Origin: JAKAGE01 sp964416665
GTDB lineage: Bacteria > Patescibacteriota > Minisyncoccia > UBA6257 > 2-01-FULL-56-20
Direction: 5' to 3'
DNA length: 37,337 nucleotides
NCBI GenBank assembly: GCA_964416665.1
Contig: CAYQFA010000004.1
Location: 1 to 37,337, forward strand
Shown here piece by piece: positions 1 to 9,351 of this stretch (positions are counted from its first letter, which is position 1; every line of letters starts with the position of its first letter). The position numbers and the translations under genes are program-made. Under the pieces are notes generated by a model that was given only the letters and a program-made list of their open reading frames with translations, was not told the origin of the DNA and did no database searches.

Positions 1-338
1 AAGGCGCCAATAGCGTCACCAAGATCACTCCCTCGGGCGGAATGACGACCTATACTGGCACCGGCTCATATCCTTACGGCATCGCCTTTGACGGCACGAA
101 CATGTGGACGGCAAACTTTGGTAGTAATAGCGTCACCAAGATCACTCCCTCGGGCGGAATGACGACCTATACGGGAACTGGTGCCAGCCCTATTAGCATC
201 GCCTTCGACGGCACCAACATGTGGACGGCAAATATTAGTGGCAATAGCGTTACCAAAATTACCCCTTCCGGTGCTGTCACGACCTACACCGGCACCGGCA
301 GTCCTTACGGAATCGCCTATGACGGAAAACTTCTTTAT
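1..338 (+). repeat. Propeller block 1 (partial)
   Basis: Contains the last blades of a propeller: two complete N-M-W repeats plus the closing strand ending D-G-K-L-L-Y at 338. The rest lies left of the window. Confidence 0.75.
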
Positions 339-3300
339 CCGCCTTTCACTGGTGGCAATCCTCCTACCGTCACGACGCCAACATCGGCATCCGTTACCGC
401 TACGACTGCGACCCTTGGAGGAAACGTCACTTCGGTGGGAAGTTCTACCATCACAGCAGAAGGTGTGACCTGGGGGCTCTCTGCATCACCACGCGGCAAC
501 GCGACCGTCTCCGGTAGCACGAGCACCGGCGTGTTCACCGTCCCGATTACGGGGCTTCCCGCGGGCACGCTCATCTATTTTGATGCTTACGCGACAAACA
601 GTTATGGCACCACCTATACCTCGGACGGAACATTCACGACGACCGTTACTGTTCCTGTTGTCACCACCCCGACATCGGCATCTGTCGGTGCAACGACCGC
701 GACGCTTGGAGGGAACGTCACTTCAAATGGAGGCACGCTCACCGCGGAAGGCGTGACGTGGGGAACCTCTGCCTCGCCGCGCGGCAACGCAACGGCTGCG
801 GGCAGCACGAGCGGTGGTGTCTTCACGGTTCCCGTCACCGGGCTTCCCCCCAGCACTCTTATCTACTTTGATGCTTACGCCACGAACAGTGCCGGCACGA
901 CATATTCGTCGGATGGGACATTCACCACGACCGCACCGACCAGTAACATGTGGACGGCGAACGAAGGTAGCGCCAGCGTCACCAAGGTAATAGTTTCTAC
1001 GGGAGCGACCACCACCTACACTGGCACTGGTTCCGGACCTTACGGCATCGTCTTCGACGGCACGAACATGTGGACGGCAAATTATGCTGCCGGCAACAGT
1101 GTTACGAAAATTACTCCAACGGGCGGAATGACGACGTATACCGGCACTGGCGCCAGTCCTCTTGGCATTGCCTTTGATGGCACCAATGTGTGGACGGCGA
1201 ACTATGGCGGTAATAGCGTCACGAAGATCACCCCCGCGGGCGTGATGACGACCTACATCGGCACTGGTTCCGGCCCTTACGGCATCGCCTTCGACGGCAC
1301 CAACATGTGGACGGCGAATTATTCCAGCAGCAGTGTTACGAAAGTCACTCCTGCGGGCGTCATGACCACCTACACCGGAACCGGTGCTAATCCGTTTGGC
1401 ATCGCTTTCGACGGCACGAACATGTGGACGGCGAATATCGGTGGCACTAGCGTTACGAAGATCACTCCTGCGGGCGTGATGACCACTTATACCGGCACCG
1501 GTGCCAGCCCTTATGCCATCGCTTTCGACGGCATGAACATGTGGACGGCGAATGAAGCCAGCAGCAGCGTCTCAAAAATTACGCCTACGGGTGGCATTAC
1601 CACCTACACTGGCACCGCTACTTCGCCCGTTGGCATCGCCTTCGACGGCACCAACATGTGGACGACGAGTATTGGTACTGGGGGCGTTACGAAGATCACT
1701 CCTACCGGCGGAATGACCATCTACCCTGGAGCTGCCGACTGGGGCATCGCCTATGACGGCGGGCTTCTTTACAAGACCCCAGGCACTCCTCCTACCGTCA
1801 CCACCCCGACGTCAGCATCCGTTGGCACGAGCACTGCGACGCTCGGAGGAAATATCACATCGATCGGAAGTTCTACCATCACCGCCGAAGGCATCACGTG
1901 GGGAACCTCTGCGTCGCCTCGCGGCAACGCAACGGTGGGCAGCGCCACAAGCACTGGTGTCTTCACAATTCCCGTCACCGGGCTTCCCCCCAGCACTCTT
2001 ATCTACTTTGATGCTTACGCCACGAACAGCGGCGGCACCACATATTCATCGGATGGAACATTCACGACCGCCACGCCTCCCGCGGCTCCTACCTCAACGG
2101 TTAATGTTTTAGTCGTTGCTGGCGGTGGTGGCGGAGGTGGTTCTATGGGTGGCGGTGGTGGAGCAGGCGGACTTCTTGCTTCTTCGACATATACTGTAAC
2201 CGCTCAAGCATATACCGTCACCGTAGGGACTGGCGGTGCGGGTGGCGGTAATCAGATAACCGGTTCGAACGGCTTGAATTCTATCTTCGGTACACTGACG
2301 GCGGTCGGCGGTGGCGGTGGCGGTCATTATGATGCCGTTGCCGGATCTGCCGGCGGATCGGGCGGAGGCGGAGGCGCATATCCAGGCGCTGGGGGAGCAG
2401 GCACTTCGGGTCAGGGTAACACTGGCGGTGCATCGTATGCTTCCAGCTGGATGTCCGGAGGAGGCGGCGGCGCGGGCGCCGTGGGCCAGGCTGGACAAAG
2501 CACCGGCCCAGGAACCGGAGGAAACGGTTTGCTGTCTTCTATTAGCGGAACATCCGTCTATTATGCGGGCGGCGGAGGAGGGGGAGGCTACAGCGGTTCT
2601 TGTTCGGTTACTGCCGCAGGGGGTCTGGGGGGAGGTGGAACCGGTACTTGTGTTAGCGGTGGGGCTGGTACTTCTGGAACCGCGAACAGTGGTGGTGGAG
2701 GAGGAGGAGGCGAGTACAGCAGCGGCCCCGGCGGTTCTGGCGGTTCTGGCATCGTCATCATCTCTGCGACCATCGGTAACATAACAAATCCGACGACCGC
2801 TGCTTCATGCGGAAGCTCATGCCACACGACTTCCGGTGGAAACGATATTTGGACATTTACTTCAAGCGGAACGTGGACGCCGACACTCGCGGCCGCAGGC
2901 ACTCTTCCTACCGTCACCACTCCAACATCGGCATCGATCACCAACACGACCGCAACGCTCGGAGGTAACATCACCGCGGTGGGGAGTTCGACGATCACTG
3001 CGGAAGGCGTGACGTGGGGTTTCTCTGCATCACCGCGCGGCAACATGACACCAGCAAGTGCTACGAGCACGGGCGTGTTCACGGTTCCGGTCACCGGGCT
3101 TCCCGCGGGCACCCTCATTTACTTCGATGCCTATGCCACGAATAGTTATGGTACCGCCTATACCTCGGACGGAACGTTCACGACGACCGGGACACAAGCC
3201 GGCAACATGTGGGTGTCGGGCTTTAGCACTCTGAATGTCACTAAGATTACCCCTACGGATGTGGTGACGACCTATACCGGAACGGGCGTGCAACCCGCCG

Positions 3301-6300
3301 CCGTCGCCTATGACGGCACGAATATGTGGATTGCAAATGCCGCGAGTAGCAGCGTCACCAAAGTCACCCCCGCAGGTGTGATGACCACGTATTCCGGCAC
3401 AGGTGCTTATCCTGAGGCCATCGCCTTCGACGGCACGAACATGTGGACGGCGAATGAAACTGCTAACAGTGTTACGAAAATCACCCCCGCGGGCGTAATG
3501 ACGACGTATACCGGCACCGGCTCGGAGCCTGATGGCATCGCCTATGACGGCACGAATATGTGGACGGCGAACTATGGCGGCAACAGCGTTACGAAGATCA
3601 CTCCCGCGGGCGTAATGACGACCTATACCGGTACCGGTTCCGAACCCACTGCCATCGCCTTCGACGGTACCAACATGTGGGTTGCAAATAATGGTAATCT
3701 CGCTAACAGCGTCACCAAGATCACTCCCGCGGGCGTAATGACGACCTATACCGGTACCGATTCTGCGCCAACCGGCATCGCCTTTGACGGCACCAATATG
3801 TGGACGGTAAACGCCGGTGCAAGTGTCGAGAGCGTCACCAAGATCACTCCTGCCGGGGCGATGACGACTTACCTCACATCGGGCAGCGGGGCGGAACCCC
3901 AAGGCATCGCCTTCGACGGCACCAACATGTGGATAGTCAACAGTGGCATTAGGGATATCACGGAGATCAGCCCTTCGGGCGCGACGACCACTTATTCTCT
4001 TGCAAGCGTTCCCGAGCCTTATGCCATTGCCTATGACGGAAAAGTTCTTTATCCGCCTTCAATAACAACTCCCAGCGTTACGAGCCCGACGGCGACGTCT
4101 ATTACCCCCAACAGCGCGACCCTCGGAGGGAACATCACTTCGAATGGCGGTCTCCCGCTCACTGCGGAAGGCATAACATGGGGGACATCCCCATCTCCAA
4201 GAGGGAATATAACCGTCGGAAGTGCTACGAGCACGGGTGTCTTCACTATTCCTGTCACCGGGCTCCCCCCCAGCACCCTTATTTACTTCGACGCCTACGC
4301 AACGAACGCTACCGGCACTACCTATTCATCGGATGGGACATTCACGACGACCGGCAACATGTGGACGGCGAACGAAGGAGGGAACAGCGTCACGGAGGTC
4401 GCCCCATCGGGTGTGACGACGACTTACGCGCTCGCATCCGGCGCTCGCCCTCAATCCATCGCCTTCGACGGCACTAATATGTGGGCAGCGAACGAGCTCA
4501 CCAACACCGTCACGGAAATCGCCCCATCGGGTGTCACAACCACCTATTCACTTGCATCCACTGCTCATCCTTACGGCATCGCATTCGACGGTACCAACAT
4601 GTGGACGGCGAACGATGGCGACAACACCGTTACGAAGGTAACTCCATCGGGCATCACGACCGCCTACGCGCTCTCATCCGGCGCCTATCCTTTTGCCATT
4701 GCCTTCGACGGCACCAACATGTGGACGGCGAACCATAGCACCAACAGTGTTACGAAGATCACTCCTGCCGGGGCGACGACCACCTACACCGGCACAGGCG
4801 CTAGCCCTGATGCCATTGCCTTCGACGGCACCAACATGTGGACGGCGAATTATGGCGGCAACAGCGTCACGAAGATCACTCCCGCCGGCGTGATGACCAC
4901 CTATGCGCTCGCAACCAATTCAGAGCCCGCCGGTATCGCCTTCGACGGCACCAACATGTGGACGGCAAACCAATACACCGGCACCGTCACGGAGATTACC
5001 CCCGCGGGCGTGACGACGACTTACGCGCTCGCATCCGGCGCTTACCCCGCTGGTATCGCTTTCGACGGCACCAACATGTGGACGGCAAACCAAAGCACCA
5101 ACGCCGTCACAAAGATCGCCCCATCAGGAGCCACAACCACCTACGCACTTCCAGCCAGTTCAGGTCCTTCTGGCATTGCCTTCGACGGGAAGCTTCTTTA
5201 CCCGCCATTTACTCCAAAGACCGCTCCTGTTGTCACCACTCCTACATCGGCATCAATCACCACGAGCACCGCGATCCTCGGAGGGAACATCACTTCAAAT
5301 GGAAGCTCGACCATCACCGCGGAAGGGGTGACGTGGGGAACATCCCCATCGCCGAGAGGCAACGCGACCCTTGGAAGCGCCACGAGCACGGGCGTGTTCA
5401 CGGTTCCGGTCACGGGACTTCCTGTCGGCACACTGATCTACTTCGACGCTTATGCAACGAACGGCATTGGTACCACGTATTCTTCGGACGGAACATTCAC
5501 GACGACCGGCAACATGTGGGTGACGAATTGGGGTGGCGCGAGTGTTACAAGAATGACCCCCTCGGGCGCGACGACCACATATTCCGGCACCGGCAGTGAA
5601 CCTACCGGTATCGCCTTTGACGGCACCAACATGTGGACGGCGAATTATTCGAGCGGTAGTGTGACGAAGATTACCCCCTCGGGTGCAGTGACGACGTATG
5701 CCCTGGCATCGAGCTCTGAGCCTGATCCCATCGCCTTCGACGGCACGAACATGTGGACGACGTTCGGCGGCAATGGAACTGGTGCTAGCGGTGTTGTAAA
5801 GATTACCCCCTCGGGTGCGACGACTACGTATATCACGGGACTCTCACTCAATCCTATGGGCATCGCCTTCGATGGCACGAACATGTGGACGGTGAATGAA
5901 GACGCCAACAGTGTTACGAAGATCACCCCTGCCGGCGCGACGACCACCTACTCCGGAACTGGCGGCGATCCTGAAGCTATCGCCTTCGACGGCACCAACA
6001 TGTGGACGGCGAATTCAACTGGAAATAGCGTCACGAAGATCACCCCCTCTGGCGTCATGACCACATATTCCGGCACTGGCAGTGAACCTTCTGGCATCGC
6101 CTTTGACGGCACCAACATGTGGACGGCAAACAATCTTGGCAACAGTGTTACAAAGATCACCCCTGCCGGTGTGACGACCACATACACTGGAACCGGTAGT
6201 CAACCCTGGGGCATCGCCTTTGACGGCACCAACATGTGGACGGCGAATAACGCCGGTAATAGTGTCACGAAGATCACCCCTGCCGGCGTGATGACGACCT

Positions 6301-8162
6301 ACACCGGAACCGGTTCTTCTCCTGAAGCCATCGCATTCGACGGGAAACTTCTCTATCCGCCATTTACTTCTTCAGTGACCATTCCCACCGTCACCACTCC
6401 TACATCGGCATCGATCAGCGCCACGACCGCGACGCTCGGAGGGAACATCACTTCAAACGGAAGCTCGACCATCACTGCAGAGGGTGTGACGTGGGGAACA
6501 TCCCCATCGCCGAGAGGCAATGCAACCCTTGGAAGCGCCACGAGCACGGGTGTGTTCACGGTCCCGGTCACGGGTCTTCCTGTCGGCACACTGATCTACT
6601 TCGACGCCTACGCGACAAACGGTGTCGGTACCGCTTATTCGTCCGATGGAACATTCACGACGTCCGCTACGGTTCCCACTGTCACCACTCCCACATCGGC
6701 ATCGATCAATGCCACGACCGCAACCCTTGGAGGGAACATCACCTCGAATGGAAGCTCGACCATCACTGCGGAAGGGGTGACCTGGGGAATCTCGCCGTCA
6801 CCGCGCGGCAACGCGACCCTTGGAAGCGCCACGAGCACGGGCGTGTTCACGGTTCCCGTCACGGGATTGCCAAAAGGCACACTCATCTACTTCGACGCCT
6901 ACGCAACGAATGCTATCGGCACTACCTATTCATCGGATGGAACATTCACAACGCTTGCTACGTCAACCGGCAATATGTGGGTAGCGGACATAGGCGGCGC
7001 CAGCGTAACCGAAGTCACTTTATCGGGCGCGACAACGACCTATACCGGCACGGGCGCCGGGCCTGAAGGCATCGCCTCCGACGGCACGAACATGTGGACG
7101 GCGAATATTACCAGCAATAGCGTCACCAAGGTCACCCCTGCGGGTGCAGTGACCACTTACGCGCTCGCATCCGGTGCTGAACCTGTTGCCATCGCCTTCG
7201 ATGGCACCAATATGTGGACGGCGAACTATGGCAACGCCAGTGTCACAAAGATTTCTCCTTCGGGCGCGACAACAACCTACACCGGCACCGGCACCGATCC
7301 CTCCGGCATCGCTTTCGACGGCACCAACATGTGGACGGCAAACTATGGCGGAAATAGCGTCACGAAGATCACCCCTGCGGGTGGGATGACCACTTACACT
7401 GGCACGGGCTCTTCCCCTGAAGGCATCGCCTTCGATGGCACCAACATGTGGACGGCAAACTATGGGCTCGGCAGTGGCAATAGCGTTACCAAGGTCACCC
7501 CTACGGGCGGGATGACCACCTATACCGGCACCGGCGCTGGACCTTCTTCCATCGCCTTCGACGGCACGAACATGTGGACGGGGAATCTCGTCGGCGGCAG
7601 TGTCACCAGGGTCAGCCCTACCGGCACGATGGCCACCTATGTTGGCACCGGAGTACAGCCTTACGGCATCGCCTTCGATGGCACGAACATGTGGACGGTA
7701 AGCTACAGTGGCAGCACTATTACCAAGATCACTCCTGCGGGCGCGACGACCACCTATACCGGCGTCGGCAATGGACCTGAAGGCATCGCCTTCGACGGGA
7801 AGCTTATCTATCCGCCGCCGAATGCGGGTGTCACGGGAACACTTGATTCACAGACGTTCGATACCGGCGTTGCGAGCGGCGCTCAGTTGAATTCGATCAC
7901 GTGGAAGGGGAATGCGCCAACGGGCACATCAGTCAGTTTCCAGATCGCGGTAAGCAGCAGCCCGAGCGGTCCGTGGTACTTTGTAGGCCCCGATGGGACA
8001 TCAGCGACCACTTATGCCAGCGTCGCAGATGTGCCTGTCACACTAGGTAACTATGCTTCGCTCATCGGACGATACTTCCGCTACCGCGTCATCCTGACAA
8101 CGAACGTTGCCAAGACGCTCAGTCCGGGCGTGAGCGCCATCATGGTGAACTGGAGTCCGTAA
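1..8162 (+). CDS. Giant multi-propeller surface protein, 5' end outside window
   Basis: The reading frame is open from the window edge: codons from position 3 already encode the repeat unit before the first ATG at 42, so the N-terminus, signal sequence and any anchor are missing. The visible part is over 2,710 residues. It alternates seven-bladed propeller blocks (repeat about 40 residues, signature I-A-F-D-G-T-N-M-W-T-A-N then S-V-T-K-I-T-P-x-G), fibronectin-III-like domains of about 95 residues (start V-T-T-P-T-S-A-S, contain A-T-L-G-G-N and A-E-G-V-T-W-G, end S-D-G-T-F-T-T), one glycine-rich segment, and a C-terminal module of about 110 residues beginning near TFDTGVASG. The blades resemble the virginiamycin B lyase (Vgb)/NHL type, but a lyase role is not implied because such blades are widely used as scaffolds. 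A pilus-linked or cell-surface adhesin is inferred from the pilin genes immediately downstream. Stop TAA is at 8160-8162, with no hairpin after it. Confidence 0.85.
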   Translation, partial: GANSVTKITPSGGMTTYTGTGSYPYGIAFDGTNMWTANFGSNSVTKITPSGGMTTYTGTGASPISIAFDGTNMWTANISGNSVTKITPSGAVTTYTGTGSPYGIAYDGKLLYPPFTGGNPPTVTTPTSASVTATTATLGGNVTSVGSSTITAEGVTWGLSASPRGNATVSGSTSTGVFTVPITGLPAGTLIYFDAYATNSYGTTYTSDGTFTTTVTVPVVTTPTSASVGATTATLGGNVTSNGGTLTAEGVTWGTSASPRGNATAAGSTSGGVFTVPVTGLPPSTLIYFDAYATNSAGTTYSSDGTFTTTAPTSNMWTANEGSASVTKVIVSTGATTTYTGTGSGPYGIVFDGTNMWTANYAAGNSVTKITPTGGMTTYTGTGASPLGIAFDGTNVWTANYGGNSVTKITPAGVMTTYIGTGSGPYGIAFDGTNMWTANYSSSSVTKVTPAGVMTTYTGTGANPFGIAFDGTNMWTANIGGTSVTKITPAGVMTTYTGTGASPYAIAFDGMNMWTANEASSSVSKITPTGGITTYTGTATSPVGIAFDGTNMWTTSIGTGGVTKITPTGGMTIYPGAADWGIAYDGGLLYKTPGTPPTVTTPTSASVGTSTATLGGNITSIGSSTITAEGITWGTSASPRGNATVGSATSTGVFTIPVTGLPPSTLIYFDAYATNSGGTTYSSDGTFTTATPPAAPTSTVNVLVVAGGGGGGGSMGGGGGAGGLLASSTYTVTAQAYTVTVGTGGAGGGNQITGSNGLNSIFGTLTAVGGGGGGHYDAVAGSAGGSGGGGGAYPGAGGAGTSGQGNTGGASYASSWMSGGGGGAGAVGQAGQSTGPGTGGNGLLSSISGTSVYYAGGGGGGGYSGSCSVTAAGGLGGGGTGTCVSGGAGTSGTANSGGGGGGGEYSSGPGGSGGSGIVIISATIGNITNPTTAASCGSSCHTTSGGNDIWTFTSSGTWTPTLAAAGTLPTVTTPTSASITNTTATLGGNITAVGSSTITAEGVTWGFSASPRGNMTPASATSTGVFTVPVTGLPAGTLIYFDAYATNSYGTAYTSDGTFTTTGTQAGNMWVSGFSTLNVTKITPTDVVTTYTGTGVQPAAVAYDGTNMWIANAASSSVTKVTPAGVMTTYSGTGAYPEAIAFDGTNMWTANETANSVTKITPAGVMTTYTGTGSEPDGIAYDGTNMWTANYGGNSVTKITPAGVMTTYTGTGSEPTAIAFDGTNMWVANNGNLANSVTKITPAGVMTTYTGTDSAPTGIAFDGTNMWTVNAGASVESVTKITPAGAMTTYLTSGSGAEPQGIAFDGTNMWIVNSGIRDITEISPSGATTTYSLASVPEPYAIAYDGKVLYPPSITTPSVTSPTATSITPNSATLGGNITSNGGLPLTAEGITWGTSPSPRGNITVGSATSTGVFTIPVTGLPPSTLIYFDAYATNATGTTYSSDGTFTTTGNMWTANEGGNSVTEVAPSGVTTTYALASGARPQSIAFDGTNMWAANELTNTVTEIAPSGVTTTYSLASTAHPYGIAFDGTNMWTANDGDNTVTKVTPSGITTAYALSSGAYPFAIAFDGTNMWTANHSTNSVTKITPAGATTTYTGTGASPDAIAFDGTNMWTANYGGNSVTKITPAGVMTTYALATNSEPAGIAFDGTNMWTANQYTGTVTEITPAGVTTTYALASGAYPAGIAFDGTNMWTANQSTNAVTKIAPSGATTTYALPASSGPSGIAFDGKLLYPPFTPKTAPVVTTPTSASITTSTAILGGNITSNGSSTITAEGVTWGTSPSPRGNATLGSATSTGVFTVPVTGLPVGTLIYFDAYATNGIGTTYSSDGTFTTTGNMWVTNWGGASVTRMTPSGATTTYSGTGSEPTGIAFDGTNMWTANYSSGSVTKITPSGAVTTYALASSSEPDPIAFDGTNMWTTFGGNGTGASGVVKITPSGATTTYITGLSLNPMGIAFDGTNMWTVNEDANSVTKITPAGATTTYSGTGGDPEAIAFDGTNMWTANSTGNSVTKITPSGVMTTYSGTGSEPSGIAFDGTNMWTANNLGNSVTKITPAGVTTTYTGTGSQPWGIAFDGTNMWTANNAGNSVTKITPAGVMTTYTGTGSSPEAIAFDGKLLYPPFTSSVTIPTVTTPTSASISATTATLGGNITSNGSSTITAEGVTWGTSPSPRGNATLGSATSTGVFTVPVTGLPVGTLIYFDAYATNGVGTAYSSDGTFTTSATVPTVTTPTSASINATTATLGGNITSNGSSTITAEGVTWGISPSPRGNATLGSATSTGVFTVPVTGLPKGTLIYFDAYATNAIGTTYSSDGTFTTLATSTGNMWVADIGGASVTEVTLSGATTTYTGTGAGPEGIASDGTNMWTANITSNSVTKVTPAGAVTTYALASGAEPVAIAFDGTNMWTANYGNASVTKISPSGATTTYTGTGTDPSGIAFDGTNMWTANYGGNSVTKITPAGGMTTYTGTGSSPEGIAFDGTNMWTANYGLGSGNSVTKVTPTGGMTTYTGTGAGPSSIAFDGTNMWTGNLVGGSVTRVSPTGTMATYVGTGVQPYGIAFDGTNMWTVSYSGSTITKITPAGATTTYTGVGNGPEGIAFDGKLIYPPPNAGVTGTLDSQTFDTGVASGAQLNSITWKGNAPTGTSVSFQIAVSSSPSGPWYFVGPDGTSATTYASVADVPVTLGNYASLIGRYFRYRVILTTNVAKTLSPGVSAIMVNWSP
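357..936 (+). repeat. Fibronectin-III-like domains 1 and 2 (tandem)
   Basis: Two adjacent domains of about 95 residues, each starting V-(T/V)-T-T-P-T-S-A-S and ending S-D-G-T-F-T-T. They separate propeller blocks 1 and 2. Boundaries are approximate. Confidence 0.7.
945..1772 (+). repeat. Propeller block 2 (seven N-x-W blades plus closing strand)
   Basis: 276 residues. It opens with N-M-W-T-A-N at 945, has seven N-(M/V)-W units, and closes with Y-D-G-G-L-L-Y at 1772. The opening half-repeat and the closing half-repeat would complete one blade. Confidence 0.75.
1788..2073 (+). repeat. Fibronectin-III-like domain 3
   Basis: Same signature as the other domains. It links propeller 2 to the glycine-rich segment. 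Boundaries approximate. Confidence 0.65.
2100..2886 (+). repeat. Glycine-rich low-complexity segment
   Basis: About 260 residues dominated by runs of five to eight glycines (for example around 2125-2170, 2310-2390, 2450-2480, 2565-2590 and 2690-2750) separated by short Ser/Thr/Ala stretches. It begins V-N-V-L-V-V-A-G-G-G-G and ends with a Cys pair C-G-S-S-C-H-T and W-T-F-T-S-S-G-T-W-T-P. Such glycine-rich segments occur in bacterial surface proteins. It interrupts the propeller/Fn3 alternation once. Confidence 0.75.
2904..3189 (+). repeat. Fibronectin-III-like domain 4
   Basis: Starts V-T-T-P-T-S-A-S-I and ends S-D-G-T-F-T-T. Lies between the glycine-rich segment and propeller 3. Confidence 0.65.
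3204..4052 (+). repeat. Propeller block 3 (seven blades)
   Basis: 283 residues, seven N-M-W units, closing strand Y-D-G-K-V-L-Y at 4052. Confidence 0.75.
4068..4350 (+). repeat. Fibronectin-III-like domain 5
   Basis: Slightly divergent start (V-T-S-P-T-A-T-S-I) but the same A-T-L-G-G-N and A-E-G-I-T-W-G core. Confidence 0.65.
4356..5201 (+). repeat. Propeller block 4 (seven blades)
   Basis: 282 residues, seven N-M-W units, closing F-D-G-K-L-L-Y. Most blades use a T-Y-A-L-A-S-G strand in place of T-Y-T-G-T-G. Confidence 0.75.
5226..5505 (+). repeat. Fibronectin-III-like domain 6
   Basis: Almost the same protein sequence as domains 7 and 8 (shared G-S-S-T-I-T-A-E-G-V-T-W-G and R-G-N-A-T-L-G-S-A-T-S), which suggests recent duplication. 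Confidence 0.65.
5511..6356 (+). repeat. Propeller block 5 (seven blades)
   Basis: 282 residues, seven N-M-W units, closing F-D-G-K-L-L-Y at 6356. Confidence 0.75.
6384..6954 (+). repeat. Fibronectin-III-like domains 7 and 8 (tandem)
   Basis: Two near-identical domains back to back, also close to domain 6. Boundaries approximate. Confidence 0.7.
6972..7811 (+). repeat. Propeller block 6 (seven blades)
   Basis: 280 residues, seven N-M-W units, closing F-D-G-K-L-I-Y at 7811. The C-terminal module follows directly. Confidence 0.75.
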
Positions 8163-8180
8163 TCTCGGGCGCATCGCGTG

Positions 8181-8189
8181 TGCTATAAT
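8181..8189 (+). promoter_or_regulatory. Extended -10 promoter of the prepilin gene
   Basis: TGC followed by TATAAT (8184-8189), a perfect -10 with TGn extension. No -35 is seen. It ends 11 nt before the ATG at 8201, so the expected leader is only a few nucleotides. Confidence 0.65.
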
Positions 8190-8200
8190 AGAAAGACGAT

Positions 8201-9298
8201 ATGAGCCGACCAACATCACTTTCCAAGCGGGGCGGTTTTACTCTCATCGAAATGCTTCTTTCGATAGGCATCTTTACGCTTATCGTCGTTGCCTTCGCCG
8301 GCATTTTTGTGACGATCACGAACGTGGGAACGCAACAGTCATCGACTTCGGCGGTCAACGAAGAAAGCCAGGCGCTGTTGCAAAAGATCCAGTATTTCGT
8401 GGAGACGGCAAGCGTCGTCAATATTCCCACATCCACTCCTACGACAACCCTCCAGCTTTTCATGGCAAGCTCCTCGGCGGACCCGACGTACATCACGCTT
8501 GCGAGCGGAACGGTGTACCTTCAACAATCCACGAGTTCGCCGCTCACGGCGCTTACCTCGAAAAGGGTCACCGTCTCCAATATCTCCTTCACGCGCCAGT
8601 CGAATCCTCCGGGGCACGATACGGTGAACGTTTCATTCACCATGCAGAACACGGCCGGGTTGACGAACCTCGCGCAATCGTTCAGTCAATTATTCCAGAC
8701 GTCGGTGGTTCATGTTTCCGCCGCCACATTCGACACGGGCGTGTACGCATCGGGTATCAACGAACCGCTGGGGACCGCCGCGATGCCGTGGACACCGATC
8801 AACGGCCTCATCTATACGAGCGGCAGCAATCTCGGCATCGGCGCGTCGTCGCCCGCGTATCCGCTCGACGTTTCCGGCACGATTCGCTCTTCCTCCGGCG
8901 GTTTTATTTTCCCTAATGGCACCACGCAGGTGACGGCATTCCCGGGCTTTGCGACTGGCGCCCAGGTGATCGCGGGCACCAACACAAGCTCCGCAGTCAC
9001 TGCGGCATCTTTAACATCGCAGCAGTCCATCGGCTCAAGTGGCTATTACACGTTGCCCGGAGGGTTGATTCTGGAGTGGGGTCTTACTTCCAGCATCGGT
9101 AGCAATGGCGATGTTTATGTGGCTATGCCGTATACTTGCACCACTTCTGTCTACAATATCAGCCTTACGCCTGATGGCGGCGGAGGTGGCGGTGGCGAAT
9201 CTTACTACTATCCTTATTCCATAACAACGAGTGGATTCTATGTCTACAATGCAGCCAACACCTCATTGCCGTTTTTCTACTACGTGATCTGTAAATAA
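8201..9298 (+). CDS. Prepilin-type protein, PilW/PulJ-like
   Basis: 365 residues with a class III signal: basic start, then R-G-G/F-T-L-I-E, with cleavage expected after Gly12 and Glu at +5 of the mature protein, followed by a hydrophobic helix (residues 13-40). These features mark substrates of the PilD prepilin peptidase that enter the inner membrane and are assembled into type IV pili or pseudopili. Residues about 45-180 are PilW/PulJ-like. The C-terminal half differs: it carries A-T-F-D-T-G-V near 8737, and then L-G-I-G-A-S-S-P-A-Y-P-L-D-V-S-G-T-I-R with F-P-N-G-T-T-Q-V, a pattern usual in phage tail-fibre and autochaperone-associated regions. It is the first gene of the pilus cluster. 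A large, possibly tip-located minor pilin is the best guess. Confidence 0.75.
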   Translation: MSRPTSLSKRGGFTLIEMLLSIGIFTLIVVAFAGIFVTITNVGTQQSSTSAVNEESQALLQKIQYFVETASVVNIPTSTPTTTLQLFMASSSADPTYITLASGTVYLQQSTSSPLTALTSKRVTVSNISFTRQSNPPGHDTVNVSFTMQNTAGLTNLAQSFSQLFQTSVVHVSAATFDTGVYASGINEPLGTAAMPWTPINGLIYTSGSNLGIGASSPAYPLDVSGTIRSSSGGFIFPNGTTQVTAFPGFATGAQVIAGTNTSSAVTAASLTSQQSIGSSGYYTLPGGLILEWGLTSSIGSNGDVYVAMPYTCTTSVYNISLTPDGGGGGGGESYYYPYSITTSGFYVYNAANTSLPFFYYVICK

Positions 9299-9342
9299 AA
9301 ACAACAACTTGGCGTCGCTGGTCTCTCCGCCGTCAAAAAAGG

Positions 9343-9348
9343 TATAAT
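9343..9348 (+). promoter_or_regulatory. -10 box abutting the PilX-like gene
   Basis: Perfect TATAAT three bases before the ATG at 9352. Initiation 7 nt downstream would fall at the second codon, GTG 9355, which could itself be a leaderless start. Confidence 0.5.
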
Positions 9349-9351
9349 AAT

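Noticed and set aside
2109..2784. Open frames in other phases across the glycine-rich segment
   Set aside because: Low-complexity GGN codons keep other frames open. The products are Ala/Arg/Glu-rich with no recognisable domain.
181..7890. Many long open frames on both strands overlapping the giant repeat gene, for example minus 3030-3902 and plus 4838-5599
   Set aside because: They follow the repeat period, have no family signature, and arise from the GC-rich repetitive codons of the real frame.
1..8162. CRISPR array or tandem satellite because of the regular repeats
   Set aside because: The repeats are coding, in phase, of protein-domain size (about 120 bp and 285 bp), and vary mostly in a way that keeps the protein motif.
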